Below are positions 1 through 7,278 of a stretch of DNA of 32,629 nucleotides, in pieces. The position numbers and the translations under genes were made by a program. Source of the DNA: an uncultured Peptococcaceae bacterium (GTDB lineage Bacteria; Bacillota; Peptococcia; DRI-13; UBA5745); contig CALMWJ010000353.1 of assembly GCA_937873525.1 (NCBI GenBank), forward strand, positions 1 through 32,629, in the 5' to 3' direction. The stretch's first letter is position 1. Every line of letters starts with the position of its first letter. The notes beneath the pieces were generated by a model, which saw only the letters and a list, made by a program, of their open reading frames with translations, had not been told where the DNA came from and ran no database searches.

Positions 1-42
1 CGCTGACCTGTTTTCGCCTTGCCTCTCGGCGACGGCTTTTAT

Positions 43-72
43 ATATTAGCACCATTCCGCTACGGATGTCAA
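43..72 (-). promoter_or_regulatory. Strong sigma-A promoter P2 (extended -10) firing out of the left edge
   Basis: On the minus strand TTGACA (67-72) is followed by 18 bp and TAATAT (43-48), with TG one base before the -10 (extended -10). An A/T-rich tract with runs of A lies just upstream of the -35, like an UP element. No coding start follows before the window edge. A strong tandem promoter of this kind usually drives a stable RNA; an rRNA operon is inferred, not seen. Confidence 0.75.
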
Positions 73-185
73 CCCTGTTTTTTAACTTTTTTATCCTTCG
101 CGGACAGGATCCTTCGCCGCCCCGGAAATCATCCTGATTTCGATGGCGCGGGGCACGCTATGTGCCGCAGAAAGGTGCAGGCCTT

Positions 186-214
186 ATTATACGACGCCGG
201 GCCTCTGGTTTCAA
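186..214 (-). promoter_or_regulatory. Sigma-A promoter P1, upstream partner of P2
   Basis: TTGAAA (209-214), 17 bp, TATAAT (186-191) on the minus strand, again with an A/T-rich tract upstream. Its -10 is 143 bp upstream of the P2 -10, in the same direction. Tandem promoters about 100-150 bp apart are typical of rRNA operons in Bacillota. Confidence 0.75.
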
Positions 215-252
215 GAGCATTTTGGTTTAAATTTTGGATTCTCCCATTCCCG

Positions 253-351
253 TTAGGCCAGGATGCTCCAAGGGATCAGGGAAGCGACAAAGGCCAGCAG
301 GACCAGGACCACGACGGTCTTCACAACCGCCTTTTGCAATCTTGGGTTCAT
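253..351 (-). CDS. 32-residue single-span membrane peptide, unrecognised
   Basis: This frame is too short for the supplied ORF track. It has ATG at 349-351, a good ribosome site (GAGGAG at 361-366, 9 nt spacing) and a TAA stop. The peptide starts MNPRLQKAVVKT, continues into one hydrophobic helix (VVVLVLLAFVASLIPW) and ends SILA. A basic N-terminus followed by one span suggests a small inner-membrane protein with the N-terminus in the cytoplasm. The topology and the K-x-VV pattern recall Prli42-type stressosome-associated mini-proteins, but I cannot show homology. It lies after the hpf terminator and before the outward-facing tandem promoters. A promoter of its own is not clear, so it may depend on read-through from hpf. 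Confidence 0.6.
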   Translation of the reverse strand: MNPRLQKAVVKTVVVLVLLAFVASLIPWSILA

Positions 352-390
352 TCGACTCAGCTCCTCTCGGGCGACATTTACATTACAAAT

Positions 391-419
391 AAAAAAGGCC
401 CCCCTGTTGGAGAGCCCTT
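391..419 (-). terminator. Intrinsic terminator after hpf
   Basis: On the minus strand an imperfect hairpin (AAGGGCTCTCC / GGGGGGCCTT, one mismatch and G-U pairs) is followed by TTTTTT. It lies 33 nt after the hpf stop. Confidence 0.7.
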
Positions 420-451
420 GCCGTGCGTTTTGAACCGGGTTTTATCCAGTC

Positions 452-988
452 TTATTCTTCAGGCTCCAATAGACCATAGTTCCCGTCGTTACGGCGATAG
501 ACCACATTGATCGTGCCGGTTTCTGCGTTGCGGAAAGCGAAGAAAGCGTGCCCTACCATATCCATCCGCATGATCGCCTCGTCCAGCGTCATGGGTTTGG
601 CGGGGAACCTCTTGGTTCTTACATTGAGGGTGTCTTCTTCTTCGGTGGCAGGCGCGATTCCCGCCATGCTGGGGAGTTTGGTAATGGACAATCTGCCTTT
701 TCGGGAGAAACGCTCCTTGCTGCGAACCAGCTGCTTCTCCATCTTATCGGTCGCCAAATCGATGGCGGACAGAAAATCCACATCCTCTTCCTCGCCTCGG
801 AGGACATATCCACCGATGGGAATGGTGATCTCCACGCGTTTGTAATTCTTTCTGGGTTCTTCAATTAAGGTAACAACCGCTTCGACTTCCCTCTCGATCA
901 ATCGATCTAATTTGCTTAACCTCTTTTCCGTGTAATCCTTGACGTTGTCGGGAACCTGTAAGTTTCTTCCGCGTAGCTGAACTTTCAT
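452..988 (-). CDS. hpf: Ribosome hibernation promoting factor, long form
   Basis: 178 residues. The N-terminal RaiA/YfiA domain (about 1-100, starting MKVQLRGRNLQVPDNV) binds the 30S decoding region. The C-terminal domain (about 120-175, VRTKRFPAKPMTLDEAIMRM to NYGLLEPEE) dimerises 70S ribosomes into inactive 100S particles. The length fits the long-HPF family. I chose the ATG at 986-988, not the 203-residue ORF-track start, because GGAGGTGG lies just upstream and the extra 25 residues would run into the sigma-H-like promoter. In many relatives secA follows hpf; here it does not, and a terminator and a small peptide gene follow instead. A role in stationary phase or stress is known for the family. 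Confidence 0.95.
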   Translation of the reverse strand: MKVQLRGRNLQVPDNVKDYTEKRLSKLDRLIEREVEAVVTLIEEPRKNYKRVEITIPIGGYVLRGEEEDVDFLSAIDLATDKMEKQLVRSKERFSRKGRLSITKLPSMAGIAPATEEEDTLNVRTKRFPAKPMTLDEAIMRMDMVGHAFFAFRNAETGTINVVYRRNDGNYGLLEPEE

Positions 989-1045
989 ACAGTCCACCTC
1001 CAGCAATTTTGAGATGTCCTGAGAGTGCAGGACTATGTTATAAGT

Positions 1046-1072
1046 ATTCACGATTTTCAGCAAAAATCCTTC
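1046..1072 (-). promoter_or_regulatory. Sigma-H-like promoter of hpf
   Basis: On the minus strand GAAGGATTT (1064-1072), 11 bp, CGTGAAT (1046-1052). This matches the Bacillus SigH consensus RnAGGAwWW-N11/12-RnnGAAT except for one position. The -10 is about 58 bp before the hpf ATG. The B. subtilis homologue yvyD is known to be SigH- and SigB-dependent, which supports the reading. Confidence 0.5.
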
Positions 1073-1114
1073 TCTATTTTAACAGGGTGGGTCAATTATT
1101 TGTTTTTAAAGAGC

Positions 1115-1142
1115 AAGCCAGCTGCCTCAAAGGCGCCGGCTT
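1115..1142 (-). terminator. Hairpin after the cold-shock gene
   Basis: On the minus strand AAGCCGGCGCC TTTGA GGCAGCTGGCTT forms a strong stem with one bulged A. The following tract (GCTCTTTAAAAAC) is only partly U-rich, so termination may be incomplete and some transcripts may run into hpf. Confidence 0.55.
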
Positions 1143-1182
1143 GGGAGAAGACTTCTCAGTATTTGAAGGTATTGATCTGGAA

Positions 1183-1380
1183 TCAGGCTTTGACGACGTT
1201 GGCAGCCTGCAAGCCTTTGGGGCCTTCCACGATATCAAACTCTACGGTTTCGCCTTCCTGAAGGGTTTTGAAGCCGTCCTGCTGAATGGCAGAAAAATGC
1301 ACGAACACATCATTTCCGTCTTCACGTTCGATGAAACCGAAGCCTTTTTCTTTGTTGAACCATTTTACTTTGCCTTGCAT
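1183..1380 (-). CDS. csp: Cold-shock protein, CspA family
   Basis: 65 residues, the usual size of a single-domain cold-shock OB-fold protein that binds single-stranded RNA and DNA and melts RNA structure. The RNP-1 motif (KGFGFIE, residues 12-18) and RNP-2 motif (VFVHF, 25-29) are intact. A GGGAGGAATT ribosome site precedes the ATG. The gene has its own strong sigma-A promoter and a leader of about 50 nt. That leader is shorter than the 100+ nt thermosensor leaders of E. coli cspA, so that type of control is not obvious here. Confidence 0.96.
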   Translation of the reverse strand: MQGKVKWFNKEKGFGFIEREDGNDVFVHFSAIQQDGFKTLQEGETVEFDIVEGPKGLQAANVVKA

Positions 1381-1436
1381 GATTGAATTCCTCCCAAAAC
1401 ATTATCAAACTTTATCGCAGCCTAAGCCACCAACAG

Positions 1437-1465
1437 AGTATAGCACCCGGATTGGCAAAAGTCAA
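1437..1465 (-). promoter_or_regulatory. Sigma-A promoter of csp
   Basis: TTGACT (1460-1465), 17 bp, TATACT (1437-1442) on the minus strand. Predicted transcription start is near 1430, about 50 nt before the csp ATG. Confidence 0.8.
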
Positions 1466-1774
1466 ACGACATTCATCACCTCGATGATAGAATTATTTTA
1501 CAATATTGTCCTTCTTGCGCGCACGCATTTATCAGTCTTCTTTTGTAATGAGGAATGATTCTTTCCTAGGTTTTCTGTGGACAATGTGGATAACTTTGTG
1601 AATAACCGGCATTGTTTAGATTATTCTGTGGAAAAATTTATCTTGACACGCATCGAAAAAAAGGGTCATGTCCATCTCGATAGACACATCTTGGTCACAT
1701 GATTTTAGTAACAAAAAGATATCGGGAATAAAATAAATGCACCTTGCCTTTATATGACAACTATGGGACAAAAA
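1466..1774. other. Non-coding 309-nt gap between comF and csp
   Basis: No credible gene. The stretch is A/T-rich compared with its neighbours. It holds the DnaA-box-like cluster at 1576-1635 and a loose inverted repeat (TCATGTCCA near 1666 with TGGTCACATGA near 1692). No clear terminator for comF was found here. Confidence 0.7.
1576..1635 (-). promoter_or_regulatory. Cluster of four DnaA-box-like 9-mers
   Basis: Reading the plus strand there are TGTGGACAA (1576-1584), TGTGGATAA (1585-1593), TGTGAATAA (1597-1605) and TGTGGAAAA (1627-1635). The second is the exact complement of the consensus box TTATCCACA; the other three each differ at one position. All four face the same way. They lie about 110-170 bp upstream of the csp promoter. 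Confidence 0.65.
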
Positions 1775-2590
1775 CTACAGGCCATCGGTGTGCGCTTTGT
1801 TGCATCCTGCTGCAAATGTGATTGCGCAGATCTCTTGAAACCCGTTACTTTTCAAGGTTTCGGCACAAGCAAGCAGGGTGGCTCCGGTTGTGATCACATC
1901 GTCCACCAAAAGAACCGGCCCCTGTCCCGCCAGCCAGCTGCCGGGCGCCATGGCAAAGGTCCGGCCTAGACCCTGAAGCCTCTGGTTTTTATTCAAAGCA
2001 GCCTGCGGTTTTCCCGCCTGTTGCCGGATAAGCATCGGGCGGACAGGAATTCCCAGGCGTCTGCCCAGCTGACAAGCCAGGAGCATGCTTTGGTTAAATC
2101 CGCGGACTGCCTCTTTGGCCGGATGCAGCGGTACGGGGATAAGGCAGGATGGATGTCCTCCGCTCCGATCCGTTCGGGATGCAAGGACCCGTGCCATCAG
2201 ATCGCCCATCGGAACCGCCAGATCCATTGCGCCATCGTATTTCAAACGGTGGACCATCTGCCGGTATCCGCCTTCATAAGGTGCTGCCGCCAGGACCTGT
2301 CGCAGGTGATCCGACAGATGTTCGCAGGGGCCTCGGCAAGGCGCATCCCATGCAAAATACCCGCACCGTGGGCAGGGATTCCCATCACGGATGGTCTTCT
2401 CCCAGCGCTCCATACACCGGGGGCAAAGGCCGTAGAGTACCTGGGTACCGGGTGCAAAGCTCCCGCAGAACCTGCAGCTCTCCAAGCCGGGATATACCAG
2501 CGCAGCACACCGCCTAAAGAATTCATGGATCCGCAGCATCGCCATCATTCGATTCATCATGCTCGCGCGCTCAAGGCGCTTCCTCCCCAT
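1775..2590 (-). CDS. comF: ComF-family amidophosphoribosyltransferase-like protein
   Basis: Up to 271 residues. Three CxxC pairs (C39/C42, C56/C59, C73/C76) form the zinc-binding N-terminal part, and the C-terminal type I PRTase fold carries the PRPP-loop motif VLLVDDVITTGAT (about 227-239). ComF proteins are needed for DNA uptake in competent bacteria, acting in the cytoplasm with the ComFA helicase; many relatives outside Bacillus have no proven role. No comFA is adjacent. The start is uncertain: the listed ATG has no good ribosome site, and the ATG cluster at residues 11-19 is a plausible alternative. A strong hairpin lies between this gene and the SH3b gene. Confidence 0.88.
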   Translation of the reverse strand: MGRKRLERASMMNRMMAMLRIHEFFRRCAALVYPGLESCRFCGSFAPGTQVLYGLCPRCMERWEKTIRDGNPCPRCGYFAWDAPCRGPCEHLSDHLRQVLAAAPYEGGYRQMVHRLKYDGAMDLAVPMGDLMARVLASRTDRSGGHPSCLIPVPLHPAKEAVRGFNQSMLLACQLGRRLGIPVRPMLIRQQAGKPQAALNKNQRLQGLGRTFAMAPGSWLAGQGPVLLVDDVITTGATLLACAETLKSNGFQEICAITFAAGCNKAHTDGL

Positions 2591-2622
2591 TCAGCCAATG
2601 GATCTTTATTGCAATATGCAGC

Positions 2623-2653
2623 AAGGCCGGTCCTCTTGGCGAGAACCGGCCTT
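2623..2653. terminator. Strong symmetrical hairpin between the SH3b gene and comF
   Basis: AAGGCCGGT..ACCGGCCTT arms of about 13 bp around a 4-nt loop, with one G-U pair. It lies directly after the SH3b stop and about 30 nt before comF. The U tract is poor in both directions, so it may be an RNA-stabilising or partial terminator hairpin. Confidence 0.55.
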
Positions 2654-2675
2654 TATGATCTGTCCAACCCGTTGA

Positions 2676-3293
2676 TTATTTAACGCTGACGAGCCAACCG
2701 GCAACCCAACCGATGGTTCCGTCCGCAAGCTGAACCTGATACCAGTCTTTATCCGCTTTGGTAATGGTAAAGGTATCGGTTTTACTGAGCTTTCGCAGGA
2801 TCTCCGAGGAGGTCGAGGCGGACTTCCTCAGATTAACCACGTTGTTATCCGGGGCGATCGTTGCAGATTTCCCGATGTTATTCGCAGAAACGGTGGTTCC
2901 GGTCGTCGTGGTGCCGGTCGTGGCACTTCCGGTGGTTGTTCCGGCTGTTCCGGTGGTGCCCGTCGTGCCGGTTGTCCCTGTTGTGCCTGCGGCGACCCCG
3001 CCAGTGGTGGATCCGGCGACCGTGCTCCGGGTTTTGCCAACCATGGCGTATAATTCTGTCAGGTCATTTTCAAGAACCTGGACCTTCAGGGTCAATTCTT
3101 CCACTTGAGCGGCCAGATCCTGGGTTGAGCTGCTGATCGACTGGTCGGCATAGCTTTGGGTGACCAAGGGGTCTTCTTCAGTGCCCGGTTCTGCCGCTGA
3201 GCCGCCAAGCAGGCCGGTGCCAAAGGCAAAGCCAATGACCACCGATAAGATGATTCCCAGAAGTACAATGACTTTCCAATCCATTCGTTTCAT
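2676..3293 (-). CDS. Membrane-anchored SH3b-domain surface protein
   Basis: 205 residues. An N-terminal membrane segment (about 8-30) is followed by a coiled-coil-like stretch (about 56-86), a low-complexity Gly/Thr/Ala linker (about 92-134, many TTG/TGT units) and a C-terminal bacterial SH3 domain (about 145-204: NVVNLRKSAS ... WYQVQLADGTIGWVAGWLV). SH3b domains usually bind peptidoglycan or other wall polymers, so the protein probably sits outside the membrane with the linker spanning the wall. Its gene follows the tagO-type gene, in keeping with an envelope role. No enzymatic domain is visible. Confidence 0.8.
   Translation of the reverse strand: MKRMDWKVIVLLGIILSVVIGFAFGTGLLGGSAAEPGTEEDPLVTQSYADQSISSSTQDLAAQVEELTLKVQVLENDLTELYAMVGKTRSTVAGSTTGGVAAGTTGTTGTTGTTGTAGTTTGSATTGTTTTGTTVSANNIGKSATIAPDNNVVNLRKSASTSSEILRKLSKTDTFTITKADKDWYQVQLADGTIGWVAGWLVSVK
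2892..3005 (-). repeat. Tandem Gly-Thr-rich coding repeat
   Basis: Inside the SH3b gene, about 38 codons encode short TTG/TGT-type units with repeated GGTACN-like codons on the minus strand. Such tracts change length easily, so the linker may vary between strains. Confidence 0.7.
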
Positions 3294-3392
3294 TGGCTTA
3301 GCCTCTCTTTCTTATCGTATCTTCCTTCAGATGGGCTTGGTTCCCTGGATTCTGAAAAACCCTCAAAGGGATCGGACGATGCGGATGCCCTG

Positions 3393-4451
3393 TTATTTTT
3401 GCACAATTTGAGGATGGCGCCTTCGGGGAACCGACGCTTTAGCCTTCCGGCCAAGGATGCCCAGCCGGTCAGCCCCATAGATGACCATGACGGTGACGAT
3501 CACCATGGCCATCATGGCTTTCTCCGTGGTGAGCATGACCATGCCGATGGCCGAGAAACTCAGAAACAAGCATACGCTATAGACGACCAGAACCGCTTTC
3601 GGATGGGAGAAGCCCATAGCCAGCAAGCGATGGTGCAGATGATCCTTGTCCGCCGCAAAAATCGGTTTGCGGTTCATAAAGCGGCGGATGATGGCAAACA
3701 TCGTGTCCATGATCGGCACACCCAGAACCACAATGGGCAAAAACAAAGATACGGTGGTCGCCATCTTGGTCAATCCCATGGTGGACAGAACGGCCAACGC
3801 ATAGCCCAAGAACAAGGCCCCCGTATCGCCCATAAATATTTTAGCGGGATGGAAATTATATTTCAGAAAGCCCAATGCCGACACGCCAAGGATCAGGGCC
3901 AAGATACCCGCCGCGGGGAACCCTTCCATCCAGGAAATGATGCCGATGGTCAAGGCGGCGATACCGGAAATGCCGGAAGCCAATCCGTCCAGGCCATCCA
4001 CAAGGTTGATGGCATTGGTCATTCCAATGATCCATAGGGTTGTCAAAGGTGCAGCCAGCCAGCCCAAAAGGATGGGGCTGCCGGCAAACAAATTGGTAAT
4101 AAATGTGACTTTTGTGCCGGTGGCAATCACAGCCGCCGCGCCCGCCACCTGGAACAGTATTTTCATGGAGGGCTTGATCCCCTTCATGTCATCCCAAATT
4201 CCGGAAACAACAATAAAGCAGCTGCCAATAAAGAAGCCCAGCAACTCCCGAGTGATCGGCTGGGTTGCCATCGCCGTGATCCAGAAACTTAAGAAGATCG
4301 CCAGTCCTCCCATTCGGGGCATGGCGATTTTGTGTACCTTCCGCTTGTCAGGCGCATCCATGGCATTCAATCGGATGGCTAACTGCCGTACCGGTGGCGT
4401 CAGGAGCAAGACGAGGGTCAGCGCCAACGCCATCGGGAACCACGTGTTCAT
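3393..4451 (-). CDS. tagO: Undecaprenyl-phosphate GlcNAc-1-phosphate transferase (TagO/WecA family)
   Basis: 352 residues, about ten membrane spans. Family motifs are intact: DKRKVHK and PRMGGLAIF near the N-terminus, WDDMKG, the NAINLVDGLDGLASG catalytic aspartates, FMGDTGALFLGY, and the DKDHLHHRLL loop. The family moves a sugar-1-phosphate, usually GlcNAc, from a UDP-sugar to undecaprenyl phosphate at the inner membrane face, the first step for wall polymers. I use the ATG at 4449-4451, with GGGAGG upstream, instead of the 367-residue start. The gene has its own promoter. With csaB close by, it probably starts synthesis of the secondary wall polymer; the exact substrate cannot be read from sequence. 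MraY is less likely given the wall-polymer context and the HLHHRLL form. Confidence 0.9.
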   Translation of the reverse strand: MNTWFPMALALTLVLLLTPPVRQLAIRLNAMDAPDKRKVHKIAMPRMGGLAIFLSFWITAMATQPITRELLGFFIGSCFIVVSGIWDDMKGIKPSMKILFQVAGAAAVIATGTKVTFITNLFAGSPILLGWLAAPLTTLWIIGMTNAINLVDGLDGLASGISGIAALTIGIISWMEGFPAAGILALILGVSALGFLKYNFHPAKIFMGDTGALFLGYALAVLSTMGLTKMATTVSLFLPIVVLGVPIMDTMFAIIRRFMNRKPIFAADKDHLHHRLLAMGFSHPKAVLVVYSVCLFLSFSAIGMVMLTTEKAMMAMVIVTVMVIYGADRLGILGRKAKASVPRRRHPQIVQK

Positions 4452-4531
4452 CAGATTTTTCCTCCCTAATCGATTGGAGATGCGGTTTCCATCCATTACT
4501 GTGTCAAATCGCAGTCTCTAAAATCTTTTAT

Positions 4532-4560
4532 ATTATAGCAGTTAATAATATGAAAAACAA
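4532..4560 (-). promoter_or_regulatory. Sigma-A promoter (extended -10) of the tagO-type gene
   Basis: TTGTTT (4555-4560), 17 bp, TATAAT (4532-4537) on the minus strand, with TG one base before the -10. It lies about 80 bp upstream of the start codon and downstream of the murJ stop. Confidence 0.75.
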
Positions 4561-4601
4561 ACGCTGGCTCAAAAAATTAATAATCCGTTCACACAATCGT
4601 C

Positions 4602-6146
4602 CTATTTTTTCCGGCGTTTCAGCGTGCCGATGAATTCCCACAGGATTTTTTCCCGCAGCAGGACGATTCCCAGGGCATAAACTGTGACGCCGGCCATGAT
4701 GGCCAGCCCTGTCCGGCCTGCTGCCTGAAGGCCTTTTCCGAAGCCGTCGAACCATGGTCCGCTGAGCCCATAGACCGCCCATGCGCTGAGTCCGGTCCCA
4801 AAGGAAGCCGCTGCGGTTTTCAGCAGGGTCGCCAAAAGATCCTTGCCCTGACGGTCCCCGATATGGCGCGAAAGGAGCACGTACATTCCCAGGGTGTAAA
4901 ACAGGCTGGCCAAGCTGTTGGCCAGGGCAAGCCCGCCTTGGTCCATCCGCGGCATCAGAAGCATGCTGGCAAGGATGTTGAACGCTATGGAGGCAAGGCC
5001 CATCCATAAAGGGGTCCTGACATCCCCCATGGCATAGTAAGACCGGGTCAGAACCTGGCTGGCCGCCATGGCCCCCATGCCGGGCCCGAACCAAAGCAGC
5101 GCGGAAGCCGTTAAAAGGGTTGCCTGCCGGTCAAAGGCGCCTCTTTCGAACAGCAGCTGGACGATAGGCACCCGAAGGGCCATTAAACCTGCCGCCGCCG
5201 GCAAGGTCACCAGCAAAACCAGCTTCAGGCCCCGATTGATGGAACCCATCAGAAGGGCCCGGTCCTTTTCCATCGCCTGTGCCGCAAGCAGGGGAAAGAT
5301 TGCCGAAGCGACCGCCGAAACAAAAATGCCCAAAGGCAGATTCATCAGTTTGGAAGCGTAATTCAAGGCAGAAATGCTGCCCTCCGATAAGCCGGAAGCA
5401 AAAAACCGGTTGATGGCCAAATAGATCTGGTAGGTGGCCGTTCCAATAAAAATCGGCAGAAGATTGGCGAAAATGCCCTGGACCTGGGGGTTGCTTAAAT
5501 CAAAGGAAAAGACATATCGGAATCCAGCCTGCCGCAAGGCCGGGACCTGGATCAGCATGAATCCAAAAAAGCTCAGCAAGGTAGCTGCCGGAAGCGCATA
5601 AGGATTGCTGCGGCCAAACAGCAGGACGCCGAAAATAATGATCAAGCTGGAAACCGCGGGCGCGGCGGCCGCCACCGCAAATTTCTGTCGTGAATTCAGG
5701 ATTCCGGTCATCAGCATCCCCACCCCCATCAAAATGATAGAGGGGAACATGATCACCGTCATCCGCACCGCCATGTCCGCCGTTTCGCCTTCAAATCCTG
5801 GCGCAGTGACCGACACAAGCAACCGGGCACCGGCCATGCATAAGAGCGTCAGTCCGGCCATCAGGACCCCTGTCCAGTTCATGGTGATGCTGGCGATTTT
5901 CCAGGCATCGTCTTCCCGGCCTTCACTGATCTTCCGGATCACCACCGGCACAATGGAGGATACCAATGCGGTTCCCAAAACCATTTGCAAAAAATAGGGC
6001 AGCGTATAGGCGACCTGATAGGCATCCGTGAACGCCGTCGCACCGAAAATACCGGCGATGGCCGTTTCCCGCACAAACCCCAGCAAACGTGCCATCAGGT
6101 TCATGATCATCAGAATGATGGCTGCCCCTGCAACTGACTGAGCCAA
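4602..6146 (-). CDS. murJ: Lipid II flippase MurJ (MOP superfamily)
   Basis: 514 residues with about 14 hydrophobic spans, the family size. The N-terminus shows the MurJ signature GFVRETAIAGIFGATAFTDA. MurJ moves lipid II across the cytoplasmic membrane for peptidoglycan synthesis. The start is TTG (6144-6146), supported by GAGGAGG 9 nt upstream; it lies 13 nt after the csaB stop, so the two genes are very likely co-translated. In Bacillota several MurJ-like MOP proteins export other undecaprenyl-linked glycans, and in this block it could serve the csaB-linked polymer instead. Confidence 0.92.
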   Translation of the reverse strand: MAQSVAGAAIILMIMNLMARLLGFVRETAIAGIFGATAFTDAYQVAYTLPYFLQMVLGTALVSSIVPVVIRKISEGREDDAWKIASITMNWTGVLMAGLTLLCMAGARLLVSVTAPGFEGETADMAVRMTVIMFPSIILMGVGMLMTGILNSRQKFAVAAAAPAVSSLIIIFGVLLFGRSNPYALPAATLLSFFGFMLIQVPALRQAGFRYVFSFDLSNPQVQGIFANLLPIFIGTATYQIYLAINRFFASGLSEGSISALNYASKLMNLPLGIFVSAVASAIFPLLAAQAMEKDRALLMGSINRGLKLVLLVTLPAAAGLMALRVPIVQLLFERGAFDRQATLLTASALLWFGPGMGAMAASQVLTRSYYAMGDVRTPLWMGLASIAFNILASMLLMPRMDQGGLALANSLASLFYTLGMYVLLSRHIGDRQGKDLLATLLKTAAASFGTGLSAWAVYGLSGPWFDGFGKGLQAAGRTGLAIMAGVTVYALGIVLLREKILWEFIGTLKRRKK

Positions 6147-6159
6147 CGTCTTTGCCTCC

Positions 6160-7278
6160 TCATGAATCCAACAGGCCGATGGCCATCCGGGCGGTTTCCC
6201 ATGCCCGGCTATGCAGCCATTGCCTGTGTTTTTCTTGTTCTTCCAACATGTCTGGCGTTCTCCCGCTTAAACGATCCAGTGCCCCGATCAGTTCCCCGGC
6301 GCTGAAATCGGCGAGAGGAAAACAGGCATCCAGTCCCGTCTGCTCCATAAAGCGGTCCACCTTGGGATCATAGGAGAGCGCAACCATGGGGACCCCGGCG
6401 GCCATGGCAAAAATAAGGCCGTGGAGCCGCATCGCCAGCATCAGGTCCGCTTGCCTGACCAATGAAAAAAACGCTTGGGGTGTCACCGGCTGGCCGAGAC
6501 AATAGGTGCGTGATTTCATATGGTTGCTGACCTGCTGAATCGCCTGCATGTCACCGGGAAAATGCATAGGGACCAGGAGAATATCCCAGCCTTCGGCAGC
6601 CTTGGCATCCAGGGCTTCCCCGATTTTTTCGAAATAGTCATCCGGCGGCCAGCTGCGCAGAGCGGCCAGCAGCAAGGGCCGTTTTTTCTTTTTTTGATCG
6701 TCCATCAGGCCAAGCTCCTGTAAAAGCCGGCAGCCCGGCTCCTCCGGCGCATCCGCCGGATCCAGCGCCAGCACCGGGTCCGCCGTGACCGTCATGGGCT
6801 TTTGAAGGCCCATGGCCGCCAACTCATCCACAGAGGCTTGGTCTCTAAGGGTAATGAGGTCGCATCGTTCCAGAATCTTGACGGTCCGCCGGCGATTCTT
6901 TTCGATCGTCAGCGGGCCGATGCCCTGGGCATAAACCATCGTCCTTTTCGACAAACGCCGGGCCAGGGCGAGGAGGCCAAGGTAATACAGGGGGCTTTTG
7001 GCGCTGGTCACATCCTGCAGCAACGAGCCGCCGCCGCTGATGAACAGATCCGCCAGGAACAGCTTTCTTGCAATGGCGCCCAGCTTCCATCGGGACACCG
7101 CATTCACGCCGAAATTAGACTTGGTCTGCTCCGGATCGCCGGAGAGCACGGTCATGGACAGATCTGGGTCAAGGGCCTGCAAAGCCTTCAGCATGGCCAT
7201 CAGCACCCCTTCGTCTCCGCAGTTGCCAAAACCGAAATACCCGCTCAGCACCACCCGTTTTTTCTTTTTCTTACTCAT
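6160..7278 (-). CDS. csaB: Polysaccharide pyruvyl transferase CsaB
   Basis: 372 residues. The start MSKKKKKRVVLSGYFGFGNC, with GDE next, is typical of CsaB; further family blocks are ISGGGSLLQD, YAQGIGPL and the C-terminal MRLHGLIFAMAAGVP. CsaB adds a pyruvate ketal to the secondary cell-wall polymer, which makes the polymer a docking site for SLH domains. The ATG overlaps the stop of the DUF5693 gene (ATGA), showing translational coupling; the 403-residue track start would run deep into that gene. The neighbours murJ, DUF5693 and an SLH-like lipoprotein fit an S-layer or surface-anchoring role. Confidence 0.93.
   Translation of the reverse strand: MSKKKKKRVVLSGYFGFGNCGDEGVLMAMLKALQALDPDLSMTVLSGDPEQTKSNFGVNAVSRWKLGAIARKLFLADLFISGGGSLLQDVTSAKSPLYYLGLLALARRLSKRTMVYAQGIGPLTIEKNRRRTVKILERCDLITLRDQASVDELAAMGLQKPMTVTADPVLALDPADAPEEPGCRLLQELGLMDDQKKKKRPLLLAALRSWPPDDYFEKIGEALDAKAAEGWDILLVPMHFPGDMQAIQQVSNHMKSRTYCLGQPVTPQAFFSLVRQADLMLAMRLHGLIFAMAAGVPMVALSYDPKVDRFMEQTGLDACFPLADFSAGELIGALDRLSGRTPDMLEEQEKHRQWLHSRAWETARMAIGLLDS

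Noticed and set aside
19-510. Plus-strand ORF of 163 residues at the left edge
   Set aside because: It runs across two minus-strand promoters, the small peptide gene, the hpf terminator and the hpf end, and has no domain-like sequence; it is a shadow.
1576-1635. Reading the DnaA-box cluster as the chromosomal origin
   Set aside because: No dnaA, dnaN, rpmH or gyrB nearby, and all genes to the right would be head-on to a fork leaving this site. A titration or control site is more likely.
1666-1702. Inverted repeat TCATGTCCA / TGGTCACATGA
   Set aside because: The arms need a 2-nt bulge and the spacer is long; this could be chance in A/T-rich sequence.
3399-4037. Plus-strand His/Asp-rich ORF that looks metal-binding
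   Set aside because: Antisense of the tagO-type membrane protein; the His/Asp pattern comes from reversed Met/Val/Ile codons.
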